Source of the DNA: Edolisoma coerulescens
Taxonomy: Eukaryota > Chordata > Aves > Passeriformes > Campephagidae
Direction of reading: 5' to 3'
DNA length: 64,000 bases
Assembly (NCBI GenBank): GCA_013397115.1
Contig: VWZW01001254.1
Location: 277,702 to 341,701, forward strand
Positions 1 to 12,795 of this stretch are shown here, one piece after another (positions within the stretch are counted from its first letter, which is position 1; each line of letters begins with the position of its first letter). Below the pieces are notes generated by a model. The model did not search any database. It had not been told where the DNA came from and saw nothing but the letters and a program-made list of their open reading frames with translations. The position numbers and the translations under genes were made by a program.

Positions 1-940
1 AAAAATAAAGAAAAATTGCTTACTGTACATGGATCACATAGTCCTGGAGAAAAGCCAGTTTCCAGCAAGAGAACCTGGGTATCTGTGAAGAGGTGAAAAC
101 AGAGAAAAATCAGTTCTTGCCTTTTAATACAGAAAAAAGTCTTGAGCAGCCCCTGAAATGCAGTGGTGTGCTGTTGATTCCTATTTCACGGTTTTCATGA
201 ACTCTGGAGGGATTGTCCTTGTGTGTACTGTTGCTCTACTATTGCTGAGGTGTTGAGACAGCACATAAAAGGAAAAGTGTGACAACAAAGGAGGAGAGAC
301 TCCCTTTCTCAGATGCCATGTTAGTACCTCCAAGCCACCTCTTCCGTTAAAGCCTCTTGTATTTTTATTTCTATTCCAGCTGCTCCTCAGAATGATTGGT
401 GGAAAGATGTGTCTCCAAGGAAGGCTCGAATTGCTCCTCCAGCTGTTGGGTTTATTATCTACATTTCAACATGGGCAAAGAGAAGACCTTTTGTGGCACA
501 ACTACAACATGTTGGTTTCACCCAGCAGAGTGCTGTGCACTGCACTGTTGGTGTCCTGCACTTATCTCTGACAAGCTGTGAAATTACTGCATGCCTGACA
601 ACACTTCCTATTTCCTAGAACTGCTCTGGTTTAGAGTAAATTTCTTTTCAAAAAATTAGGAACACAATTGGTAACATTTTCACCAAGTTGTACCACCCAC
701 TTGGGGGGACATGAGCTTGTAGAGTGGTAGCTCAGAACCATACCAGTTCCTTGCTGCACTTGCAAGTTGCTAAAAAACTTTTTGTGGGTGGGTTCTGGTT
801 ACTCAGACTGACTTTTGCTGTGCAACTAACAGAGGGACATTAATAAGTGTGCTGTGGATCGGGATGCACTTGGCAGTTGTGACAGTAGAGATGCTTCTTC
901 AGAGAGATAAACAGAAATGCTTCGTTTTTTCTCATAGTCA
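1..940. other. Unique non-coding DNA, nothing recognised
   Basis: Neither strand shows a gene, RNA gene or repeat that I recognise. The open frames near 396-618 overlap in two frames, have ordinary non-coding composition and no convincing splice context. Confidence 0.6.
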
Positions 941-1050
941 AAGCACAGATGAGGAACTGGGTGACAGAAAGATTGCGTGACTTAGCCAGGGTCATACAGG
1001 AAGATTGTGTCAGTGCTGGAAACTGAATGTGAAATTTCCAGCTCCCAGCT
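941..1050 (-). repeat. MIR-like ancient SINE/LINE-tail fossil
   Basis: The stretch reads cagatgaggaactggg, then gtgacttagccagggtcata, then caggaagattgtgtcagtgctgg. This follows, in reverse complement, the order found in mammalian-type MIR and related LINE tails: cagatgaggaaactgagg, gtgacttgcccaaggtcaca, cagctagtaagtggcagagctgg. The copy is heavily diverged, as expected for an amniote-age insertion. The minus strand is assigned from the MIR convention. It could equally be the shared tail of an old LINE. Confidence 0.5.
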
Positions 1051-4000
1051 AGCTCATTAATTATTTTATCATCTTCTGCCACAATAGGAAGATTACTGAG
1101 AGTGCAGTCATTCCTCAAATAACTGCTGGGAATGCTGAATGTTTCCAAGTGTACATAAATACATAAGGAAAGAGGAGATTTGAAGAAGACCTGTGATAAA
1201 CATTACACCCTAATCTGTATTTCCTCGTCTATGTCTTTGAGTGGCCTCGTTGTAATGGTACTAATATTGCATATCAAAACCCATGGGTGGGAATCAAAAA
1301 GCTCTGAAACACTGCCTTCAGTATGTTCATGTTGTCCTCTGTAGACAGGAATCTCTGGCCTCATAAAATTGTGGCCTGCTTTTTATTCATGTGTAGCAAC
1401 ACAGCCCTCCCCCTAAAAATATCCTCTTATTTCTCATCTTCTACTAAACAAACCACTCAAAAAAGTGAGATCTTGTGGCACTCATCAGCTTTGAAGGTGA
1501 AGCAGTTAATGCAGACTCCTACTTAGCCAGCCTTCATATTATTTATTACTTTGCATTTCCTTATTGATGTTGCCACCTTTATTTTTGCTTTGCTTTAACA
1601 TCGTTGCCTATGCTTTTTTAGAGGTGAATCCATTCCAAATGTACTTGGTGGGGCTGTGCTTAACATTTGCCAGTGGTTTCAATAGACTTGAAGTAGATTT
1701 GAAGTGTCATAAAACCAGAAAGGATGAGCAAACTATCCAGTCTGACTTTCTGTGCAGGCCGTACTGTAAAATTTCACTTACTAGTTCCATGATACCCAAA
1801 GTTCTTAACCAAATCTTTGGGATTTTTGGTAAACCAAACAAAGGCCCACAGAGGGAGCCTTCTAATCAACACTCCTATCCAACCACGCTGTCTCTTGCTT
1901 TACCTTTTACTTTTATAGTTGTCTTTGCAGTGAAACAGTAACAAACAATGCACAAAAGCAGAAGAATATCAGCTGGAAAACGGTCACTAGTAGTTGGACT
2001 GTGATATATGATACTCCTGAAAAAAAGTCAAAGCAATTTGGGGAAAAAATGGTATGATGAATTACAGGAAATAGTAAATTACAGAAAAGTGTATTCTCTG
2101 CTACTTTTTCATAAATCCCTTGAAACTATTGTCATGAGATGATGATTAGAAATTTCACTAACACAGTGGTAGAAGCAGCCTGACTCAGAGACTGTATTTT
2201 TGGTTTTGTCTGCAAAAACTCCGTTGTTATATGTGTGAAAAGTGCAAGAAAGTGTGTATACGTGAATTTACATTAATCCATGTGAACAACAAATAATTTA
2301 AACATTGTTGTTTATCTTCAGATAAATTATCTGTAACTTACAAGTCAGATCCATGGAGCTGTGCTCATAGAGAGACAAATTTGGCCTCCTATTTTCATTA
2401 TGAGCCACAACTACAGGTAGCTGAATAAAATAGTGTAAATAATTTACTCTCTTATCGTTCCCTTTCAATCTTCCAATGTTTCCTTGAACACAGTTTTGTT
2501 ACAGAAGCACCCTTAACATCTTGGCCATCTAAGTATAGCTACCAACCAAGATTTCTCCAGTGCTGTCAATCCAATATCTCACAATTTACTGTGCTTTTAT
2601 CTACTGTTGTTGCCCTTTTGTAAACAGTCAGAGGTTTACAGTTCAGTATTTATTGACTCGATCTCCCATGCAGCAATGAACTCAAGTAGATAGTCCTTAA
2701 CATGCATTTTTGCTGGGGTCTGAAGTGCAAGTCTGCAGGGCTTTGTCTATTTACGTGGCACAAAACTCCCATCAGAGAGGTGCCTTCTGCATGACAGTAG
2801 ATTCCCCATTTTCCCTCTGTTTATTTTTGCCCATCAGGATTTTATACACTGCTCCCTAGAATGGACAGAAAGACATCTATGGACTAACTGGGTTTTCTGT
2901 CATGCTCCAGGAAAATGAGGAAGGCATATTGATTTTTCGGTTTGCTGTTAAGACACATTTTGAAATTCTGTGGTTTTGGCTGACACTGTAGCCTTGGCAG
3001 GGGCTTCAACCTGCAAAATTAAAACCTAAAATGTGCCACTTCCCCAACTCCCTGCTGTTCATCGCTCATACCAGGAGTGCTGTGGTTCTCCGACACAGCA
3101 GCCGTCAGCCACCCCAGGCAGATTTTCAGCTGCTGCCGTGGCTCCTCCGGACCCAGCCCACTGCGTGTCTGCCTTACAGCCTCCAACACCAGTTACACTG
3201 CATTCAAGATGATGGCAGCAAGTGTGTGGTCTGTCACAGACAAAAAAATAATTTTAACACATTCTCCTTTTGTAAAGGAAGAGATCTCTGGCATTTCTCA
3301 CGGTAAATTCCAACCAGCTCCCAGCTTCTCCTGAGACATTTCCCTTCACTGACTCTGGGATTAAATGACTGAGCACATGACAATGTTCACAAAAACATTT
3401 CCAAATCTAAGTGCCAATGCTGGGATACTGGGAGAGGTTGATGGGAATTATGCCCTTAATTTCCCCCCTCCAGTGAGACATGGCCACATAATTTGCATTC
3501 CTACAGCAATCTCACCTCAGTTCCATGTGTGTCAGTTCAGTTGTAGGCAACAAAACCTCAAATCCAGCACTTCACTCAAGCTTATGCTTTATTTATCATT
3601 ATATGAGTGTCCTGATTGCAGTCCCTCCCACAGCCTGAGCCTCTCCTATCACCTGATATTTTAACTGTGCTGATGAGTTGGGTCCTAATTTCAAAGCCAG
3701 GCAACCAAAGAAATTAAAATTATGGTTTTCACAAATGCTTCAGCTGGTTACCTTTAAAAATGAGGCTGCTTGCAATGAGTGTCTAAATAAGGATTATGGT
3801 GGGTTGCTATGGGCACCAAAATTTGGAGATGTTGGCCTAAATGACTTGGATAAGGAGAAGTGTTTTTTACCTTAGGTGTTAAATAGAACTCTTGAGTTTC
3901 AATAAATAAACACAGCTATTTAGGAAGTGGTGACAATGTGCAATCTGCAAAAATGGGAAGCCTCGGAGGTGCTGTGGTAATAATGCAGTTACTTGAAGCA

Positions 4001-7000
4001 CATTGAAGATACAAATATCTCTGTGGTTTTTTATTTGCTTCCACTCTTTGAGTCATTCTGAGAAACTTCACAAAGCTGTGCACATTCCAGTTATGGCCAA
4101 AGCAGGATGCACTCCTCACTGCATACAAAAGGCTTTACTCCAGAAGGCTACAGTGTGGGCTGAGAAGAAGTCTTTTCCAGGCACTGGAAAATGCAGATTT
4201 GAAGCACAATGTAATGGAGAACTTTGTTTCATGTGTATAAAAGAAGAAGAAAGGCAAACATTCTTGGCACAAAGAGACAATTAAAAAAATAGGGAAGTAG
4301 CTACTCTCAAGACTGAAGCATTTCTGTCATGACATGTGCTGCTGAAGTCACCAAAATTTTGTGGTGGTGATGGTGTGGCTTTGTCCTAACTGGGGAGAGG
4401 CTACTTTGAGAGTAATATTTTAAATATTTATTACAAAATCGTAAGCACATCCAAATCCCTCAGAGGGTTTACCTGAACCAAAATTAGTCAATGAAACAAC
4501 AGTTCAAAATAATTTCACATCTCCTGATTTTGAAATCAAGGAATGGATCCAATTAAATTAATTTCCAAAAGCTGCTCAAGACCAAGGTGGCACTGGAAAG
4601 GAGATGATTCTGCTCTAGAAGATGCAAAGACAGGAGAAAAACAGATCCAAGTATCTTCAAATAAAGCAAACCACCAAGGCAATAAATATGGTTTAGTTTA
4701 TATTGCTTAAACAAAGATGATTTTTTTTTGCTCTGAATGCATTGTGAAGCAGCTGTCTAGTTAGTGATCAGGATTGTTAGATTATAGAACCAGATCAGCA
4801 CAAAACCAGCTTCCAAATGCTTCCTAATGCCTCAGTTTACACAAGGCCACCAAAAATACCCCCAAACAACCCATAAATATATCCAAGATTCATGAATAAA
4901 ATAATCAGCACAAGCAGAGATGCTCATGATCATTACTAAAAGACAGCATTTTCGTTCTGGTTTACTGAGGTCCACAGGACCCTTCAAATCCAGTCAGAGT
5001 TTGCATTAGAGGTCTGCCCATGCCTGCTCCTGCTCCTGTTAGTTATTCAGGCTTTTTCTAGCTTTCCCAAGAGAAGCTGCTAAACACTTCCAACAAAGTC
5101 TGACTCTTCCCTCACTTTTCTCCGAGCCATCCATCTTCCAGCAAGCTCCATGCTGATAGATCCCTGAGGTCGTCCATAACCCCAGAAAGAGCCCAAGGCT
5201 GCCATACAGATACAGGAATCTGCCTGGGCAAGACAGGGTGGTGTTATCATGGGATGAGGGTCTCACAGGTCATTTAAAAGACCAACTTGGGGGATGCCTT
5301 TGAGTCTCAAAGTAAAGGCACACCTGTGTAGGCAGGTTAATATCCAAGTTTCCAGAGGAGCTCAATTCCCCAAGACGTTATTGGTAGCAGTGCTAAGTAC
5401 CACGCAGTATTTCAGTGAAAACCCGTGAAACTTCTTCAGCTAACAAAGCCCAAGCCTAATTTTCAGTGCTTGCTGGACCAGGCCCAAAAGCTGAAATAAA
5501 GACCTGACCCCTGTGACACACACACATGTGACCCATTCCTCTGATGGCTTGTGGAGGAAAAGGCTGGAGGTATCGAGCACGTCAACACTCACCTAGGTTT
5601 GGAGGGCAGGGTGCTTTCCCATAATCAGAGGGAAGTGTTGGAATGTGTTGTTGCTATGTTTTTTAAGTCCTTTTGAAACTGCGGCCCTAAGGAAATGAGG
5701 AAATACTGAGGATGAGGTTACATTGTTATTATTATTTCACATTTTTTGAACACAGGATTATATGGCTGGATTCATATTATATTAGCTTTCTAAATCTTTA
5801 AAAACACAGGGCCTACAGTGCACACTCAATGCTTTATTCATTAAATTAATGTATTTCTATTTTTAAAAAATCCTGCCTATCCAGCAAGCATTCCTTTTTT
5901 GCTCTCTCCTGCTCTCTCATACTCCTTGGAATATTCTTGTCTGAAAATACACATATGTAAACTTCTATAAATAAAAAATTAAATTTTTGAGTAATAAATC
6001 AGTTTTCTTAATTTTCAACTTGATGCTGACAGCCCCTCTCTGACAAGGTTTCCCAACACTCTAATAGAGTCATTGCCTTAAAAACAAGTGGGATCAGTCC
6101 CTTCAGACATCCAAGTGGCTGTCCTATTTTCCAGAGATGTATTTTCCACACAGGAGTGTGTTTCCAGGTGCTTCAAGTAAAAGAGGTAAGAAAGGCATGT
6201 TTCCCCTGAGACAGGGAGCCTGAGCCTACATCCACATACATCAAATTACGTGATTATCAGGTTTGTTGACTACAGTGGAATTGTTCCTGAGTTATGCCAC
6301 TCTCAGGAAGATCAGAGGAAGGCTCAGTAGGTTTGTTGTTCCCTAAATCCCAGCACAAGAAAGATTATGATATTGCAACCACAAGAAACAATCTGTTTGC
6401 CACAATGACACTGCATTGTCTCTCCTTCTGGTATTTTTTTTATGCGGATGTTAAACCTTCCTCTACTGATTTCTAAAATAATACCTTCATATATGTATTT
6501 ATTTTTTAAAAGGTCTTACGTGTATTTTATAGTGTACAGTACATAACAGAAAGGAGTTGGAGAATCATCTCACTAATGTTAATTCGCCCGTCTGCCCCTG
6601 TTTCTCTTCAGTGGAGGACCAGACTTGGTTGACTGCCTAAAAACATTTCAATGCTGTTGCTGTATCTTCAGGTATCTGCAGGGATAAATGGAAATGACAA
6701 AATACATCAGGTCTTTCTTCTGACAGCTGGCCTAGGAGCTGTTAGAGATCACCCCTTGTCTGCCCTCAGATGTACAGGCTTACATGGCAAGAAGCCTTGC
6801 CCCCTTGGATATCCCTTTTTCTTCCTTTCTGACTATTGTCTTATCCTCCTGACAGCTGTATTTGTCCTGATTTGACTTCTTTTCTCCAATTCTCCAGTTG
6901 CCAGGGTTCCCTTTGCATCACTAGAAAATTAAATTTTCTGATAGCTCACCATCCATCCCAGCAGAAACACATTTCTTCCAAAATCACCTTTTTCTTCACC

Positions 7001-10000
7001 CATTTTCACAGATGAGTGAGAGAGTGCAAACTAGTTGTCTTCTAACTGCCATCACAGTATTTCCTCAACAATCCTTAGGCAACAACCTTTTTAAAACACT
7101 AGAAATAAAAAGGAAATTGTTAGGATGATTTCTAGATCCCAAATAACTGCCCACTACTGCATGTCATGTCCAAAACACCACAGTAAGATACACTCCATGA
7201 TGCTGGAACATGAGCTACAGGCACAAGCTGATGCTCCTGCGCAGCTGAATTTCCTCCATAGTACATGGGAAATCTCACAACATCCAGAGGAATCACTTCT
7301 CCACTCCGCTGCTCCTCGAATAGCTACTGAATAAACTCCTTGACTCACCACAGTGAGCGGAGCAAAGAGGATGGCCCAAGCAGCACGCGAGTGCAACGCT
7401 CTGCCAAGCATCCTTTACTCTGTGTCACAATGGCCTCTAGTGGATTAGCAGCAATTGACAGACAGCTGTATCATCCACCCCCACCTAAATTTCCTTTATA
7501 GTTTCCTTCGGGGTAAAGGGAGGACACCATGCAGACATGTGCACCTGCTGCATTTAAAGTCCGAGCTGCAGAGGGGGTGCAACAGAAAGAAAACTACTGT
7601 CTTCTCCCAGATGCTTTATCAACATCCCCTCTTGCTTTGTCAATAGAGGATAACTGGCTTCTTGATGAAAAAGAAAAAAAAAAGAACCAATTAATTTCTA
7701 ACAGGCTTATTTGGCTTTGACCTATCGCTGTATTTAATGTCTTCTGATGCAACTTCATTTGTATTGCTTCTTTGGGTTTGTTAAGAACAACGAGTACAAA
7801 TTGAAGAGATGAGGAAAAATTCGAAGGAGAATGTGTTTCAAAGTCAGCAAATGTCTTTCACAATACTGGCTTTTAAAGGTCCAGTGTTACGTTTGTGTAA
7901 TTTATGCTTCCTGCTTCCTAAAACACACTGCCTTATCACTGGAGATTTTGTGCTGCTATTTGTCTGGTAATGGCAGGCAGGGAAAGCGTTGCCAGACACA
8001 GTTGTCCTGAACTTCTACCTGTTAATCTTCCTTTCAGGAGTAGCATGGACTCGTTTTTTAATAGTGGTTCATCCACCAGAGGCACTTTGGGCTAAAATAC
8101 AAGGACCAGGAGTTCACCCATGGTACAACCAGCACCATCCCCACCTCCAGAGAGCTGCCACGAGAGTAGCTGAGACTGGGCATAAACAATCTTGAGGAAC
8201 TTTCTAATATGGGTTAGGGAAAATAATGGCAACTTTTTAGAAAGAAAAGTCAAGTGATCAAGCCCCTGTTTGCCAGGGTCCTGCCTGATCAGCTTCTGCA
8301 GTAAGGAAGGTTTTTCTCCCCTCAAAATGCAGTATGACATTCCAATGTACCTGGTACACTTAGAAACAGAGAAGAGAAACCCTGGTTTTGTTAAAAGAAT
8401 AGAATGCTTTATCATTAGCTTCACTGAGGTCTTTGAAGGCATTAATCAGTCTTCTTGCAAGATAATAATGTGACTGAAAGAAAGGAGAACTAAGCTGCTG
8501 CTTTTGCAGTACTGTCTCCTTTCTTTGGCTGCGGGATCTCTCAGCTTGTTCTTAAAGGTTTAAGGTGAAAGTCAAGGTGAAGTATTGTCCTCTGAAGAGC
8601 TGTGTGTGGTCCCTCCTACAGCACTTCCCACAAAGATCAACACCATGGATTTCTTATGGGCAAATCGACCACGGAACTAGAAGAGGGAGTAACCACCTTC
8701 TTTAGGAACTCCTGGAGCTTGGTGTAGTTTGTACCTTGTAGGCACACTCAGGCAGAGCTCCGTCTTATGCAAAGCCCTGTGCATTGTTCAAATTCAGGGA
8801 ATCACCTATGGAAAGAGGCAAGCCCTTAAGGAAAAGTGGCTTTTATCGTGGCTTCAGGAGCATGGAAGGGCTAACAGTTCACCAGCAGCTGCTCCTGTTC
8901 CACAGCGGACACAGGGAAGGCAAGATGATTCCACTGCCTCTTTTCCTTGGTAGTTTGTCTGGCTTATAAAAGGTGATTTTCATTCCTGTGCAGCACATTA
9001 AGATGTAGGAACCAGTATAACACTTGTAGGTGAAGGATCTGATGTAAGAAACCCCTTGCAACAGGTATATTGACAGGGAACATTTGGACAGACCTAGGTC
9101 CTGGGGGAACTTGCTCTAGCACAGATGTTCTTTAGCTCCAGACATCTTGGGAATCCCTCGGAGCACATGAGGGTCCTGGTGTGAGTCAGTGCACAGACCA
9201 GCATTTGGACTCTGCAAAGAAGACTGCCATGCAACACAACTCCTTTAGACACCTCAGATTGCTTACAAAGAGAAGCTTAACTACTTTGAGCAGTTTTGCC
9301 CCCACACTTGACTGTTTTGCTATTGAGACAAGTTCTGTGCTCTGCTCTACCAAGAAAACTAAAGCCTTAATTTTCTATCAGAGGGCCTCCACAGCAAAAA
9401 GATAGAAGAGGAGAAACAGAAAACACACTATACAAAGGCAGGCTTGTGTCTTTGCTGAATATTTTCATTGTTTTCCCTGGGGGGCCAGTGGGTTTTTACA
9501 CACAGCACTAGCACATTTCATTTTGACAACGAGTCAGACTTTCCAAGTCACTACACCTTTCACAACACACTGCAAACTGTCAGTGTGGTAACTTCCTTAA
9601 GTTTAATGAAGTTACCTTATGAAATCTCTTGACAGAGCTGGTCAAAAACAAAAACAACTGAAAAAAAAAATAAAAAAGGAAAAAAGTCATAAGCCTACTC
9701 AAAAAATAAGAGGAGTCCCTAATGAAATGTGATACATGCAATCTGGAAAACTTCGGAGGGGAGAAGGAAGAGTTGTGTGCTGACAAATGGTGCAAACTTC
9801 TGGCTAAGGTTAGATTTCTGCAGGCTGGATTTAGATAACTGGCTCAATTTTCCAATGCACTGAATGCCTGCCGGCTCCCAGTATTGGCCCTGCGAGCCAC
9901 AGGTAGATCACTAAGCCTGTGAAATCCAGGCACTAAATTTGAGCCTAAATAAAGTTTCAGGGCCGATATGTCCTAGAAGACTCAAAGAATTGTTGCTATT

Positions 10001-12740
10001 TGAAGCCTAAACCTCTGGGAGGTCTTTTTGCACAGCCCCTGCAAGGTTTCTAAGCACCCATTTCAAAAAATTGCAGTCAGTCTACTTTTTCTTTTTTTTT
10101 ATAGTAGCCACAGGATGAGCATAGAGAGGCATCTTACCATTCACTGTACAGCTGAAGAAATTCCAGGATAACAGTGACCAAAATGAAAGTGTGTCTGTCA
10201 GTGACTAAAAGCAGAGACACACACTTAGACCAGATTAAAAAAACATATATAATTTAAGGATTAGCAGGCTAGCAGAGTTGGAAGGATTTCAAGCTCTTTA
10301 CTGGGCTCAGGAGGAAATCTCTTTTAATATTCTATGTCATTCAGAAGTAGTCAAGGATTAGTGGTTTCAGAGGAACAGGTCAGTACTGATGCATGAAAAT
10401 GCTGAGGAAGGTCAGCACTGTTTGTCCTGGGTGCTGTGGAAAGGAGCAGGTATTGCATCTTTATCTGTACTGTTTGAAGCCAAAAAGAATATATAACAGG
10501 AGAGACTCCTTCTGACAAGCTTTGTTTAAACTAGAACTTTGTTAATTTACAGATGTCTATGCTGAGAAAATCTGCTGCCTGCTCTTCAGTGTTTTTTTGA
10601 TGTTCTCTCCATTGTGGTCTACTTTATTTTTTTTCTGTAACTTTGTGTAGATTATTCCTACACAAGAGATCATCTGGGAAAATCCACACTTTGATCACTT
10701 AAGGACTGATCTGTGCCAGATCTCCTGTTGCCTTCAAGAAAGCAGGTCCAAGGCACTGCTCATTAAAAGCTAGTTGAAAATTTTTAGCAAAGAGGAACTT
10801 CAAAACAAACAAACTCAGTCTTAGGGACAATACGTGAGGTTGCTAGCAAATTAAATGTGGTTTTGGTTTTTTGGAGGTTTTTGTTTTGTTTTCAGTAATT
10901 TAAACAGCAGGGCTTGGTAGGCTGCTTTTTCTGGTCTTTGACTGTGGATGATTTTGCTGAAATAAAAAAGCATGCATTTTTTCAGAGAAAAAGAAATTTA
11001 ATTTCCTGAACAGTTCTATAAGTGATTGCAGATCCTGATCTGGGCTAGAGAAAAGCCCTTTGGACTAGTCAGGCACAAGCAGAGAACTGAGCCATCTTCC
11101 TGATAAAGTCCACTCAGATCTTGGCAGGTGGTTTGTGCACCTGGAAATCAGTCCCACACTCTCAAGTTTTTATATACCAGCAAGTGAAACCAAGAATACC
11201 ATGTGTCTCCTAAAAATCTTGTCCTTACATTTAGTCCCCATTGCAGTAATAGCTGCTAGGAGGGGGAAGGAGAGGTTAATAGATGAGCACGTATCAAAAA
11301 TGGCTTTGAAGAAGGCATCATTGAAGCCCTGATCCTGTGCTGCTGAAGTTTGCAGGAACCCAGCCCAGGGGGATGAAGATGGAGGTGTTAAAATCATGAT
11401 CAGCAAGGTCGAATTTCACTGTGCTCAGGAGGCAGAGACGTTATTAAATCTGGAGGAAAGGTAAAGGGAAGGACACAGAAGAAATTCTATGAGTTTCTGA
11501 GTAAGGTACAGCCCTCACTTTGCAGCTCTGTGTTCCTTGAATCTGTGCATTTATTTCAAATAAAAGAAAAACTTTGGGTGAAAGATAGGATGAGACAGCT
11601 TTCACATCTGCAACCATCTGATGGCAGGTCTGGTCTTCAGCAGCCACTTTTTGAGGAGTTTTAAGTCCATTCTCAATTTCTAGTCACACATCTTCCTTTT
11701 GATGCTTTTCTACAGCTTGCTGACAATGACAGCACAGGCACTGGAAACTCCTGGGGTTTGGGATGAGCTCCCTTGGCAAGCAGTGAGTAAGATGGCTTTA
11801 GTGACCACAGCCATTTCTGTGAGCAGCTCTGACTTTCTGTGAGTAAAAGGAGTCCCAGTTTTGCTGTTTAAGCAGCAATGAAAAGGCTGCCTGTGTACCA
11901 GCTGGTTGATATTTGAACAATTAGACTCTGTATTTATCTCCTTTACTAAACTCAACAATCCTGGATATGATGATAAATAAACCCTGATGAAATACTGCCT
12001 CATTTGCTAAATGTTTTAAGCATAGAAACACTTTTGTCAAACGCTCCTTAGCCATAGGGCTGAACTCCCAAGCTAGCAATATTTAAGGAACTTTACCTTC
12101 CCCTGTTTTTTTTAATCAATATCCTCTATTTATCATACTTATTCACATGGGAAGGACTTAGTTTTATAACTCCAATTTAGCATAGAAGAAGAACACTGCT
12201 TTTGAAGCCAATGTCAAGGCATGGCAGAAATGTGACATGATCAAGCTGTTATTGCACATGACACATAATCATAACTGCTGCTGTGGTGATAGTCCTGAAA
12301 ACAAGGCAAAGAGGACAGAAGATAGCTGCCCAGGGGACTATTTGTTATCGTGTGCAAGCTTCCAAATCACGTGGTACAGAGCCCACAGATACTGCTGTGA
12401 TGGAACTCTGACAGGAGTTCTGCCAGGTAGATACTGGGATAAAATCTGACACTTAAAATATATTTTCTATTGGCTGGCCTCAGACACCTTCAGCTTCCCC
12501 AAGTTAACTTGTACTTTCCATTTTGCTTCACTAATCCTTCTATTTTCCTCTTTTGTTATCTGAATGAATCCAGTCCATGACACTGAGAACTGGCCAGGTG
12601 GATTAATTCAGGAGGACATGAAACAATGTATGGTTGTCCTTATTTGTGTGCAAAAGTCTCTGTCCATAAATTAAAATCCTCTGAAAGAAGCATGTGCAGA
12701 CACACATGCTCTCACACACACTTATGATTTTTCACACCCT
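1051..12740. other. Long non-coding stretch, no gene recognised
   Basis: About 11.7 kb of AT-rich unique sequence. The longest open frame (1564-1941 plus, 125 codons) has a leucine- and phenylalanine-rich start but no recognisable domain and no flanking splice or promoter logic, so I take it as chance. Short purine or pyrimidine runs occur near 7667-7684 (A-rich) and 9658-9688 (A-rich). A weak MIR-like motif is visible at about 6995-7045 but is too short to call. I see no RNA gene. Confidence 0.55.
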
Positions 12741-12795
12741 ATATAAGAGAATCTCAAGCACTTTACAAATCTTTAAGAGTGCATTGCACTCCCTT
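12741..12795 (+). repeat. Ancient amniote repeat fossil (actttacaaa motif)
   Basis: The core atctcaagcactttacaaat is a close match to the motif 'atctcaaagcactttacaaa' that recurs in old LINE/SINE tails of reptiles, birds and mammals. The downstream part is degraded. Family and orientation are uncertain. A related copy lies at about 56143-56216. Confidence 0.4.

Noticed and set aside
6995..7045. Possible MIR-like motif (cattttcacagatgagtgag)
   Set aside because: The match is too short, with no extension into a second diagnostic block.
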